The notes below the pieces were generated by a model that saw nothing but the letters and a program-made list of their open reading frames with translations, had not been told where the DNA came from and made no database searches. The position numbers and the translations under genes were made by a program. Of a stretch of 23,911 nucleotides of DNA, positions 6,916 to 13,507 are shown one piece after another. Location of the stretch: positions 1-23,911 of the forward strand of contig JASLDD010000221.1 of assembly GCA_030151725.1 (NCBI GenBank). Reading direction: 5' to 3'. The stretch comes from Solirubrobacteraceae bacterium. GTDB lineage: Bacteria > Actinomycetota > Thermoleophilia > Solirubrobacterales > Solirubrobacteraceae. How positions within the stretch are numbered: position 1 is the first letter of the stretch; every line of letters begins with the position of its first letter.

Positions 6916-7866
6916 GTGGTCTGCGAGGAGATCCGCGCGCTGGTCGCAGCCGGAGGGCTGTTCGCCCGGGATCGCCCTGTCGTGGCCATGATCTCGGGGG
7001 GACGCGACTCGACTTGCCTGCTCGACGTCGCTGTCGCGTTGCTCGGCTCGGGGGCCGTCAGCGCGCTGCACGTCAACTACGGCCTGCGTGAGCAGGCTGG
7101 GGCGGACGAGGCTCAATGCGTGGCCCTATGCGCGAAGCTCGGCGTGGAGCTGGAGGTCGTACGGGTCGAGCCCGATGCCGATGTGGATGCACGGGGGAAC
7201 GTGCAGGCTTGGGCTCGCGAGCTGCGCTACTCGGGTGCCGCTCGCGTGGCCGAGCAGCGCGACGCGATGATCGCGACCGGGCATACGGCGAGCGATCAAG
7301 TGGAGACGATCCTCTACCGCCTCGCCGCCTCGCCGGGGCGGCGGGCGTTGCTGGGAATGGTGGCCAGCGACGGTCGGCTGATACGTCCGCTGCTGGAGCT
7401 CACGCGCGAGCAGACCGCGGCCTACTGCCGCGACAGGGGGCTGGAGTGGCAGGAAGACGAGAGCAATCAAGATGACCGCTACGCGCGCACACGGGTGCGT
7501 CATGGACTGCTGGCGGAGCTGCGTGCAGTGCATCCCGCAGCCGAGGCGAACGTGCTGAGGACGGCCTTCTTGCTGCGCGAGGAGACAGAGCTGCTCGACG
7601 AGCTCGTTGCCCGCGAGCTCGAGGGCTCGAGGCGCATCGCGATCTCGCGCCTGCGCGAGATGCCTGCCGCGTTGGCTCGTCTGGTGGTCGTGCGCCTGGC
7701 CGAGAGCGCAGCCGGCACCTACGTGCCCCAGGCGGGCGGCCGTGTAGAGGAGATCCTGGCGCTGGGGCGCCGGGGCGGTCGCGCGGAGCTGCATGTGGGG
7801 GGCCAGGCGGGGGCGGTCATAGCGGACGGCATGCTCGAGATGGTGCGGCTTCCACCGCGAGCCTGA
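6916..7866 (+). CDS. tilS: tRNA(Ile)-lysidine synthase
   Basis: The 316-residue enzyme modifies C34 of the CAU-anticodon tRNA-Ile to lysidine with ATP and lysine, so that AUA is read as isoleucine. The N-type ATP-pyrophosphatase loop SGGRDS is at 27-32, HVNYGLR at 52-58, GHTASDQVET at 122-131 (family form GH..DDQ.ET) and ESNQDDRYARTRVRH at 182-196. The C-terminal part is short compared with the E. coli enzyme, as is common in actinobacteria. Start GTG 6916 is chosen because it lies 4 nt after the cyclase stop; the frame extends further upstream only inside the cyclase gene. Coupling an essential tRNA modification enzyme to a cyclase is unusual. hpt follows with its own predicted promoter. Confidence 0.9.
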   Translation: MVCEEIRALVAAGGLFARDRPVVAMISGGRDSTCLLDVAVALLGSGAVSALHVNYGLREQAGADEAQCVALCAKLGVELEVVRVEPDADVDARGNVQAWARELRYSGAARVAEQRDAMIATGHTASDQVETILYRLAASPGRRALLGMVASDGRLIRPLLELTREQTAAYCRDRGLEWQEDESNQDDRYARTRVRHGLLAELRAVHPAAEANVLRTAFLLREETELLDELVARELEGSRRIAISRLREMPAALARLVVVRLAESAAGTYVPQAGGRVEEILALGRRGGRAELHVGGQAGAVIADGMLEMVRLPPRA

Positions 7867-7898
7867 GCGGCCCCTCAGAGTCGCCGCCGCGCGAGGAC

Positions 7899-7904
7899 TA
7901 GACT
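7899..7904 (+). promoter_or_regulatory. Predicted -10 box of the leaderless hpt transcript
   Basis: TAGACT is followed by 7 nt and the GTG start of hpt at 7912. The short gap leaves no room for a Shine-Dalgarno site, and none is present. No -35 element is evident. Confidence 0.55.
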
Positions 7905-7911
7905 GCCTGAC

Positions 7912-8460
7912 GTGGCCACTCCCGCGCGCCTCTCCAGCGAGCCAGGTCTGGGCGAGGTCCTTGTCAGCGCAGATGATCTGCAGCGGCGTGTGGTCGAGCT
8001 GGGCGAGCAGATCTCCCGTGACTACGCGGGTAGGCCATTGCTGCTGATCGGCGTCCTCAAGGGCGCCGTTTTCTTTCTGAGCGACCTAATGCGCTTCATC
8101 GACATCCCCGTCGAGGTCGACTTTATGGCGGTCGCCTCCTACGGGTCGGCCACCGACTCCTCGGGGGTAGTAAGGATCCTCAAGGACCTCGACGCCTCGA
8201 TCGAAGGGCGCGATGTGCTGATCGTCGAGGACATCGTCGACTCGGGCTTGACGCTTCAGTACCTGATGCGCAACCTCGGCTCGCGCAACCCGCGCACGCT
8301 CGAGGTGTGTGCGCTTCTCACCAAGCCGGAGCGTCGCAAGGTCGATCTTCCGACCCGCTACGTGGGCTTTGAGATACCCGATCGCTTCGTGGTCGGCTAC
8401 GGCCTGGACTACGCCGAGCGCTATCGCAACCTGCCGTTTGTGGCAGTGCTGGCGCGTTAG
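7912..8460 (+). CDS. hpt: Hypoxanthine (guanine) phosphoribosyltransferase
   Basis: The 182-residue cytosolic enzyme joins hypoxanthine or guanine to PRPP, giving IMP or GMP and pyrophosphate. The PRPP-binding motif VLIVEDIVDSGLT is at 102-114 with the acidic pair Glu106/Asp107. The flexible-loop motif SYGSATDSSGVV is at 77-88, GVLKGAVFF at 47-55 (PPi loop), and VGFEIPDRFVVGYGLDYAERYRNLPFV near the C-terminus is diagnostic of the Hpt family. The GTG start fits the leaderless promoter 7 nt upstream. In many actinobacteria tilS and hpt precede ftsH, as here. Together with the purine nucleoside phosphorylase at 4950-5642 it completes a local purine salvage route. Confidence 0.95.
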   Translation: MATPARLSSEPGLGEVLVSADDLQRRVVELGEQISRDYAGRPLLLIGVLKGAVFFLSDLMRFIDIPVEVDFMAVASYGSATDSSGVVRILKDLDASIEGRDVLIVEDIVDSGLTLQYLMRNLGSRNPRTLEVCALLTKPERRKVDLPTRYVGFEIPDRFVVGYGLDYAERYRNLPFVAVLAR

Positions 8461-8520
8461 ATCGAGGTCCGGGTCATCCGCGCGAGACTGCCCGCAACTG
8501 CTGGAGCACCAGTGCTTCCA

Positions 8521-8529
8521 TGGTACGCT
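8521..8529 (+). promoter_or_regulatory. Predicted extended -10 promoter of ftsH
   Basis: TGGTACGCT has the TGn extension plus a TANNNT -10 (8524-8529), and clpC has a very similar TGGTAGACT. Transcription would begin near 8536, leaving a leader of about 45 nt before ftsH. The -35 region is poorly conserved. Confidence 0.45.
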
Positions 8530-8573
8530 AGGGGACCGGTGACCATGACTTCACACGGTGCCAGGACCCCTAG
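8528..8573 (+). repeat. Inverted repeat around the ftsH leader
   Basis: CTAGGGG (8528-8534) is repeated in inverted form as CCCCTAG (8567-8573). The right arm touches the AGGA ribosome site (8572-8575) and the left arm overlaps the -10 box. A partial inner stem (ACCGGTGA against TCACACGGT) is also possible. It could be an operator or an RNA fold, or it could be chance. Confidence 0.3.
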
Positions 8574-8582
8574 GATCCAGCT

Positions 8583-10556
8583 ATGAGCCGTTTCTTCAAG
8601 AGCGCCGCATTCCCGATCCTCATCGTCGTGGTGTTGGCATTCCTCGCGGTCAAATTGGTGAATCCTGGGCCGAGCAACCATCGCTCGCACAGCTACCAGA
8701 CGCTGGTGGCGAAAGAGATCCCCAACGGCGAAGTCAAGTCCGTCGAGTTCAAGAACAAGGGCAAGGCGCTCGAAGTCAAGCTCAAAGACAAAGAAACCTA
8801 CGAAATCGGTTTCCTCGAACAGGCCACCCAGCCGTTGGTCACGCAGCTTGAAAAAGCGAGCGTTCCGTTCAACATCGAATCGGAAAAGAGCAGCGCGCTA
8901 CTCAGCCTGCTGACGTACATCATTCCGTTCGTCCTCTTCTTCGGCTTCTGGATCTTCCTCATGAACCAGGTCCAGGGGGGCGGCTCAAAAGTCATGTCGT
9001 TCGGCAAGTCGCGCGCCAAGCGCATGTCTGCCGACTCGCCCAAGATCACCTTCCGCGACGTCGCTGGGGTCGACGAGGCGGTGGAGGAGCTCCACGAGAT
9101 CAAGGAATTCCTGGAGAACCCCAAGAAGTTTCAGGCGCTTGGGGCCCGAATACCAACAGGCGTCCTGCTCTACGGGCCGCCGGGCACCGGCAAGACGCTG
9201 CTGGCCCGCGCAGTGGCCGGCGAGGCGGGAGTGCCGTTCTTCTCGATCTCAGGCTCGGACTTCGTGGAGATGTTCGTCGGCGTGGGCGCCTCGCGCGTGC
9301 GCGATCTCTTCGAGCAGGCCAAGCAGAACAGCCCCTGCATCATCTTCATGGACGAGATCGACGCCGTTGGGCGTCACCGTGGGGCAGGTCTCGGCGGAGG
9401 TCACGACGAGCGCGAGCAGACGCTCAACCAGCTGCTGGTCGAGATGGACGGCTTCGAGGCCAAGGACAACATCATCATGATCGCCGCCACCAACCGCCCC
9501 GACATTCTCGACCCCGCGCTGCTGCGCCCCGGCCGCTTCGACCGCCAGATCGCCGTCGACCGCCCCGACCGCAAGGGACGGGCCAAGATCCTCGAGGTGC
9601 ACACCCGCGGCAAGCCGCTGGCCAAGGTCATCGACATTGACGCCCTCGCCGGCCAGACCCCCGGCTTCACCGGCGCGGATCTCTCCAACCTGATCAACGA
9701 GGCCGCGCTGCTGTCCGCCCGCACGGGCAAGCGCGAGATCGGTCAGGAAGAGCTCGAGGAGGGGATCATGCGCGTGATCGCCGGTCCCGAGAAGAAGACC
9801 CGCGTGATGAGCGAGAAAGAGCGCCTGATCACCGCCTACCACGAGATGGGGCACGCGCTCGTGGGCCACTTCCTGGAGCACTCAGACCCGGTTCACAAGA
9901 TCTCGGTCATCTCGCGCGGGCAGGCGCTCGGCTACACGATCTCGATGCCGCAGGAGGACCGTTTCCTGACGACGCGGGCGGAGCTCGAGGACACCATGGC
10001 GATGACGCTGGGAGGCCGCGCCGCCGAGGAGATCGTCTTCGGCGAGATCACCACCGGCGCCTCCAACGACATCGAGAAGGTGACCGCCACTGCCAAGCAG
10101 ATGGTGATGCGCTTCGGCATGAGCCAAAAGCTCGGCCCGCGCGTATTTGGCCACGATCACGGCCAGCCGTTCCTCGGGCGCGAGTTCTCGACCGAGCCCG
10201 ACTACTCCGACGAGATCGCCCGTGAGATCGACGATGAGGTTCGCCGCATCATCGAGGCTGCGCACAAACGCGCCACGAGCATCCTCACCGAACACCAGCA
10301 CGACCTCTCCAACATCTCCGAGATCCTCGTCAAACGGGAGACCATCGAGAAGGAAGAGTTCCTCGCCCTGCTGGCCGGAAAGAGCGAGGAGGAGGTGTTC
10401 GGCATCGAAGAGGAGTCCAAGCCCGAGCTCCCCGCTCCCCCCACAGCCGTCGATCGCAGCGAGCGCGAAGCGCCTCGCACCCTGCCGCGTCCCGGGCTCG
10501 CCGGCGGCGCGGCCGAGATCAGGGCTACCGACCAAGAGCGCCCCGAGCCGGCCTGA
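8583..10556 (+). CDS. ftsH: ATP-dependent zinc metalloprotease FtsH
   Basis: The 657-residue membrane-anchored AAA+ protease degrades damaged membrane proteins and unstable regulators as a hexamer. Two membrane segments (about 8-27 and 107-127) flank an extracytoplasmic domain. The AAA domain follows with Walker A GPPGTGKT at 198-205, Walker B IIFMDEID around Asp257/Glu258, and the second region of homology ATNRPDILDPALLRPGRFDR. The zinc site HEMGH is at 420-424, with the third ligand Asp496 in GASNDIE. The C-terminal tail (about 605-657) is acidic and Pro/Arg-rich. The ATG at 8583 has AGGA 7 nt upstream and overlaps the stop of a short upstream ORF (ATGA). Length and motifs are complete. Confidence 0.98.
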   Translation: MSRFFKSAAFPILIVVVLAFLAVKLVNPGPSNHRSHSYQTLVAKEIPNGEVKSVEFKNKGKALEVKLKDKETYEIGFLEQATQPLVTQLEKASVPFNIESEKSSALLSLLTYIIPFVLFFGFWIFLMNQVQGGGSKVMSFGKSRAKRMSADSPKITFRDVAGVDEAVEELHEIKEFLENPKKFQALGARIPTGVLLYGPPGTGKTLLARAVAGEAGVPFFSISGSDFVEMFVGVGASRVRDLFEQAKQNSPCIIFMDEIDAVGRHRGAGLGGGHDEREQTLNQLLVEMDGFEAKDNIIMIAATNRPDILDPALLRPGRFDRQIAVDRPDRKGRAKILEVHTRGKPLAKVIDIDALAGQTPGFTGADLSNLINEAALLSARTGKREIGQEELEEGIMRVIAGPEKKTRVMSEKERLITAYHEMGHALVGHFLEHSDPVHKISVISRGQALGYTISMPQEDRFLTTRAELEDTMAMTLGGRAAEEIVFGEITTGASNDIEKVTATAKQMVMRFGMSQKLGPRVFGHDHGQPFLGREFSTEPDYSDEIAREIDDEVRRIIEAAHKRATSILTEHQHDLSNISEILVKRETIEKEEFLALLAGKSEEEVFGIEEESKPELPAPPTAVDRSEREAPRTLPRPGLAGGAAEIRATDQERPEPA

Positions 10557-10609
10557 CGGCGGCTAGCCGCGTCTGACGGCGTCCTCGCTCGCTCGTGTGC
10601 TGAGCACAC
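10553..10609 (+). terminator. Repeat-rich intergenic hairpin after ftsH
   Basis: The 9-mer CTGACGGCG occurs twice (10553-10561 and 10573-10581) and flanks the palindrome GCGGCTAGCCGC. It is followed by a hairpin, GTGTGC-TGA-GCACAC (10596-10608 core, 10595-10609 extended). No T-tract follows. It may be a Rho-independent-like terminator of the ftsH unit or a repetitive extragenic palindrome. Confidence 0.35.
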
Positions 10610-10692
10610 TTCGCTCCCTGCGTCCTTGTCAGCCACACCGATCCGCTCGTCAGGGAGGTTTTCGGTGTCCGCCATGGTGGGCGACTGCTCAG

Positions 10693-10698
10693 TAGGTT
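10693..10698 (+). promoter_or_regulatory. Predicted -10 box of the leaderless folate operon transcript
   Basis: TAGGTT is followed by exactly 7 nt and the GTG start of folP at 10706, the same geometry as at hpt. There is no Shine-Dalgarno site and no clear -35 element. Confidence 0.5.
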
Positions 10699-10705
10699 TG
10701 CTGTC

Positions 10706-11581
10706 GTGAGCGCTGCGCCCTACCGGTTGATGGGGATCTTGAACGTCACGCCGGATTCGTTCTCCGACGGGGGCGAATTCTTGGATGCCCAGGCTGCAAT
10801 TGCGCATGCTCGCGAGCTGGTTGGCAAGGGGGCGGACATCCTTGATATAGGCGGTGAGTCGACTCGACCCGGCGCGCAGCCGGTGTCGGGCGAGGAGGAG
10901 CTGCGTCGCGTGCTGCCCGTGTTGGAGGGGATCGCCGCACAGGTGTGGCTGGGGGGGCGGCCAAAGGTCTCGATCGACACGTCCAAGGCATCGGTGGCAC
11001 GCGCTGCGATCGCGGCTGGAGCAGGGCTGGTCAATGACGTGACCGCGCTGCGCGGCGATCCTGAGATGGCCTCGCTGATTGCTGAGAGCGAGGTGGATTG
11101 CTGCCTGATGCACATGCTTGGCGAGCCCCGCACCATGCAGCACGAGCCTCGCTATGAGGATGTGGTGGACGATGTCCGTGCGTTTCTCGAACAGCGCCTC
11201 GGCTTTGCCGTTGACGCAGGAATCGAGGAGCAGAGGGTCATGCTCGATCCTGGCATCGGCTTTGGCAAGACAGCTGAGCACAACCTCACGCTGCTGCGGC
11301 GCCTGGACGAGCTGAGTGCGCTGGGACGCCCGCTGGTGATCGGTACCTCGCGCAAGAGCTTTCTCGGGCGGATCGTCGCAGCCGACAGAGGAGAGGCGGA
11401 GTCGGTGGACGCCGAGCATAGGCTGCCGGGGACCATCGCCACCAACGTGCTCGCACTCGAGCGCGGGGCGAGCGTGTTTCGAGTCCACGACGTCGGGCCG
11501 GTCCGCGATGCGCTTGCGGTGGCGGCTGCTACCTTGGGCGAGCGATGGACGGCGAGGGGAACGACGACCCAGACGAGCTAG
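10706..11581 (+). CDS. folP: Dihydropteroate synthase
   Basis: The 291-residue cytosolic enzyme condenses 6-hydroxymethyl-dihydropterin pyrophosphate with p-aminobenzoate in folate synthesis; sulfonamides act on this family. Family motifs are complete: MGILNVTPDSFSDGG at 9-23, DIGGESTRPGA at 47-57, KVSIDTSK, LVNDVTALRGD, LDPGIGFGKTAEHNL and IGTSRKSFLG. The GTG start is set by the leaderless promoter 7 nt upstream. It heads folP-folB-NTF2-like-folK, in which neighbouring genes overlap or nearly touch. GTP cyclohydrolase (folE), which lies between ftsH and folP in mycobacteria, is missing from this position. Confidence 0.96.
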   Translation: MSAAPYRLMGILNVTPDSFSDGGEFLDAQAAIAHARELVGKGADILDIGGESTRPGAQPVSGEEELRRVLPVLEGIAAQVWLGGRPKVSIDTSKASVARAAIAAGAGLVNDVTALRGDPEMASLIAESEVDCCLMHMLGEPRTMQHEPRYEDVVDDVRAFLEQRLGFAVDAGIEEQRVMLDPGIGFGKTAEHNLTLLRRLDELSALGRPLVIGTSRKSFLGRIVAADRGEAESVDAEHRLPGTIATNVLALERGASVFRVHDVGPVRDALAVAAATLGERWTARGTTTQTS

Positions 11582-11994
11582 AGGACGATGACGACGGGCG
11601 CGACCTAGACGACGATCGCGAGGGAGCCTCCGAGTCGGTCACCGTCGAGATCAGCGGACTCTCGCTCTACACCCATCACGGGCTCACTGAGGCCGAGCAG
11701 GAGGTCGGACAGCGCCTCGTGCTTGACCTGCGCCTGGACATCGGCGAGACCGATGCCACGGTCACGGACTCGATCGAGGACACCGTCGACTACGCCGAGG
11801 TATGCCAGCTTGTGGCTCTGATCGCACAGCAGCGATCGCATAAAACTCTCGAGCGGCTGTGCAGCACGATCGCCGACCGTCTGCTGGCCGACTATGAGCT
11901 TGAGGGTGTGTGGGTGAAGGCCGCCAAGCCCGAGCCACCGATCGCACTGAGCGTCGATGAGGTCTCTGTCGAGGTATGGAGGGAAGCGGAGTGA
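11545..11994 (+). CDS. folB: Dihydroneopterin aldolase with acidic N-terminal extension
   Basis: The 149-residue protein converts dihydroneopterin to 6-hydroxymethyl-dihydropterin and glycolaldehyde. The core (about 32-147) starts VTVEISGLSLYTHHGL. Residues matching the S. aureus active site are present: Glu51 (E.EVGQ), Tyr83 (DTVDYAEV) and Lys128 (VKAAKPEPP). The first ~30 residues are strongly acidic (runs of Asp and Glu) and have no counterpart in the usual ~120-residue enzyme. ATG 11545 lies inside folP, overlapping it by 37 bp; no other start codon occurs in frame before the core, so the extension is probably real. The stop overlaps the next gene by 4 bp (GTGA). Confidence 0.93.
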   Translation: MDGEGNDDPDELEDDDDGRDLDDDREGASESVTVEISGLSLYTHHGLTEAEQEVGQRLVLDLRLDIGETDATVTDSIEDTVDYAEVCQLVALIAQQRSHKTLERLCSTIADRLLADYELEGVWVKAAKPEPPIALSVDEVSVEVWREAE

Positions 11995-12386
11995 GCGCAG
12001 CAACGGATTTCAGGGCAGCGGTCGAGCGCCAGGACATCGACGGGGCGGCTGCGCTGTTTGCCCCCGACATCGTCTTCCACAGCCCCGTCACCTTCCATCC
12101 ATTCGTGGGCCGGGACACGGTCACGCGCCTGTTGACGATCGTGGCGCAGACCTTCGAGAACTTCCGCTACACGGACGAGCTCGAGACAGACGGCGCCCAC
12201 GCTCTTATCTTCCGCGCGGATGTCGCCGGCAAGGAGCTTGAGGGCATCGACCTCCTGCGCGTGGACGAGCACGGCCTGATCGCCGATTTCACCGTGATGG
12301 TGCGCCCGCTCTCGGGTCTCGTCCCGTTCGCGCAGATCATGGGCGAAAAGGCGGCTGCGGCGGGCCTGCAGACCACACGCGCCTGA
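11991..12386 (+). CDS. SnoaL/NTF2-like fold protein inside the folate operon
   Basis: The 131-residue small alpha+beta protein matches the NTF2/SnoaL-like pattern: an N-terminal helix (TDFRAAVERQDIDGAAALFAPDIVFHSP), the FVGRDTVTRLL segment, then beta strands (ALIFRADVAGKELEGIDLLRVDEHGLIADFTVMVRPL). Such proteins are often ligand-binding or isomerase-like, and no specific reaction can be assigned. GTG 11991 is chosen as start because GGAGG (11978-11982) sits 8 nt upstream and it overlaps the folB stop (GTGA); ATG 11976 is in frame but lacks a ribosome site. Its place between folB and folK suggests a role linked to pterins, but this is inference. Confidence 0.8.
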   Translation: MSAATDFRAAVERQDIDGAAALFAPDIVFHSPVTFHPFVGRDTVTRLLTIVAQTFENFRYTDELETDGAHALIFRADVAGKELEGIDLLRVDEHGLIADFTVMVRPLSGLVPFAQIMGEKAAAAGLQTTRA

Positions 12387-12397
12387 GCGCTCGTGCG

Positions 12398-12922
12398 ATG
12401 AGTGAAGGCGTAGGTAACGAGGGTCTGCTCGGGCTCGGCTCGAACGTAGGCGAGCGCCGCGCCAACCTGCAGGCGGCGGTTGATGCGCTGGCCCAGGCCG
12501 GCGTGACGGTGTTGGCCTCCTCGTCGGTCTATGACACGGATCCCGTGGGCGAGATCCTCGACCAGCCGAGCTTCCTCAATGCCTGCCTGCGCATCAGCAC
12601 TCGGCTGGCCGCCCTGGAGCTGCTCGACGTGACCAAGAGCGTGGAGGTGGAGCTGGGTCGTGCCCAGGGCACCGTCCGGCACGCTCCGCGCACGATCGAC
12701 ATCGACATCCTGCTGCTCGGAGAGCTGGAGCTCGGCCACGAGCGCATAACGCTGCCCCACGCCCAGCTGCTGAGCCGGCGCTTCGTCTTGATCCCGGCGC
12801 TCGAGCTGGACTTCGATCTTGCCGCACCCAATGGAGCGCGCCTCTCAGACGCGCTGGCAGTTCTGCCCCTGACGGAGGGCGTACGTTGGGCAGGTCCTCC
12901 TCTGGAGCTGCCCAACGCCTGA
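12398..12922 (+). CDS. folK: 6-hydroxymethyl-7,8-dihydropterin pyrophosphokinase
   Basis: The 174-residue enzyme transfers pyrophosphate from ATP to hydroxymethyl-dihydropterin, making the substrate of FolP. The start motif GLGSNVGER is at 12-20, SSVYDTDPVG at 42-51, QPSFLNACLRI at 56-66, and ELGRAQGTVRHAPRTIDIDILLLG at about 85-108, with Asp101/Asp103 as the Mg ligands. It follows the NTF2-like gene by 11 nt and closes the folate operon. Its stop runs into an 18-bp palindrome shared with the convergent neighbour. Confidence 0.96.
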   Translation: MSEGVGNEGLLGLGSNVGERRANLQAAVDALAQAGVTVLASSSVYDTDPVGEILDQPSFLNACLRISTRLAALELLDVTKSVEVELGRAQGTVRHAPRTIDIDILLLGELELGHERITLPHAQLLSRRFVLIPALELDFDLAAPNGARLSDALAVLPLTEGVRWAGPPLELPNA

Positions 12923-12939
12923 GTAGCGGCCCCGCTACT
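12922..12939. terminator. Palindrome between convergent genes (likely bidirectional terminator)
   Basis: AGTAGCGG (12922-12929) and CCGCTACT (12932-12939) form perfect 8-bp arms around two bases. The palindrome overlaps the last base of the folK stop and the whole stop codon of the convergent gene. A T-tract is lacking on both strands. Confidence 0.45.
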
Positions 12940-13402
12940 TCACCGCATGACCGGCGGAGTTGATCGCCTCCCAGGTGCCGCCGAACTCCTTCGCGCCCAC
13001 GTAGGACGTTTCACCGGGACCGCTGTCGGCGCTGTAGAGGTAGAGCGGGTGGCCCTCGTAGGTAACCTGTTTGGTCCCGTTTGACAGCTTGATGGTCGAG
13101 AGCTTGGAGGCGCTCACGCCAGAGCCGCCGACCGGCTTGCCGCTGCTCTGCAGTGCTGGCCATATTTCAGAGCAGCCGCTGATCGATGCGCAGCTGTTCT
13201 TGTTCGTGTGATCCCGCGTGAACTCATAAAGGGTGCGACCGGATGAGTTGACGAGGAGCTTGCCAAGGCTTGTGTGTCGAAGCGAGATCACAGCGGCACG
13301 ACTCGCATGTGCATCGGAAACCCCCTGCTGAGCGCTCGCGACGGTGACTGCGCACATCGCGCCGGCCAGGACAGTGGCCAAGATGACGTAGCTTCGCTTC
13401 AT
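12935..13402 (-). CDS. Secreted protein with Yx(FWY)xxD repeats (COG4315 / Lipoprotein_15 family)
   Basis: The 155-residue protein has a signal peptide (MKRSYVILATVLAGAMCAVTVASA, probable cleavage after residue 24; no clean lipobox). The mature part has two copies of the family motif: YEFTRD at 59-64 (in LLVNSSGRTLYEFTRD) and YLYSAD at 121-126 (in GHPLYLYSAD). Cys71 and Cys77 lie in the segment CASISGC before WPAL. Function in this family is not established; members are exported and often encoded near sigma factors or redox proteins. ATG 13402 is chosen over an upstream in-frame start because of the signal peptide and GGAGG 6-8 nt upstream. An ECF-type promoter lies about 70 bp upstream. Confidence 0.85.
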   Translation of the reverse strand: MKRSYVILATVLAGAMCAVTVASAQQGVSDAHASRAAVISLRHTSLGKLLVNSSGRTLYEFTRDHTNKNSCASISGCSEIWPALQSSGKPVGGSGVSASKLSTIKLSNGTKQVTYEGHPLYLYSADSGPGETSYVGAKEFGGTWEAINSAGHAVK

Positions 13403-13472
13403 GGGGTTCCTCCAAATGTCGTGGACTGGGACCGGCGGGCCTTGAGCTCTCAACTCCCGCCTTCAGCCAATA

Positions 13473-13497
13473 GACGCCGCCCAGCCCAAGATCTTCC
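13473..13497 (-). promoter_or_regulatory. ECF sigma-type promoter for the secreted Yx(FWY)xxD protein
   Basis: On the minus strand GGAA (13497-13494, in GGGAAG) is followed by 17 nt and CGTC (13476-13473, in CGTCT), the classic ECF -35/-10 form and spacing. The copy at 14932-14956 on the other strand has the same spacing and similar flanks. Predicted transcription start is near 13466, giving a ~64-nt leader that carries GGAGGAA before ATG 13402. Confidence 0.65.
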
Positions 13498-13507
13498 CGG
13501 CCTTCGC

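Noticed and set aside
10202..11488. 428-codon minus-strand frame spanning the end of ftsH, the spacer and folP
   Set aside because: It is antisense to two well-defined genes and its translation shows no domain; its Ser/Arg-rich parts are codon shadows.
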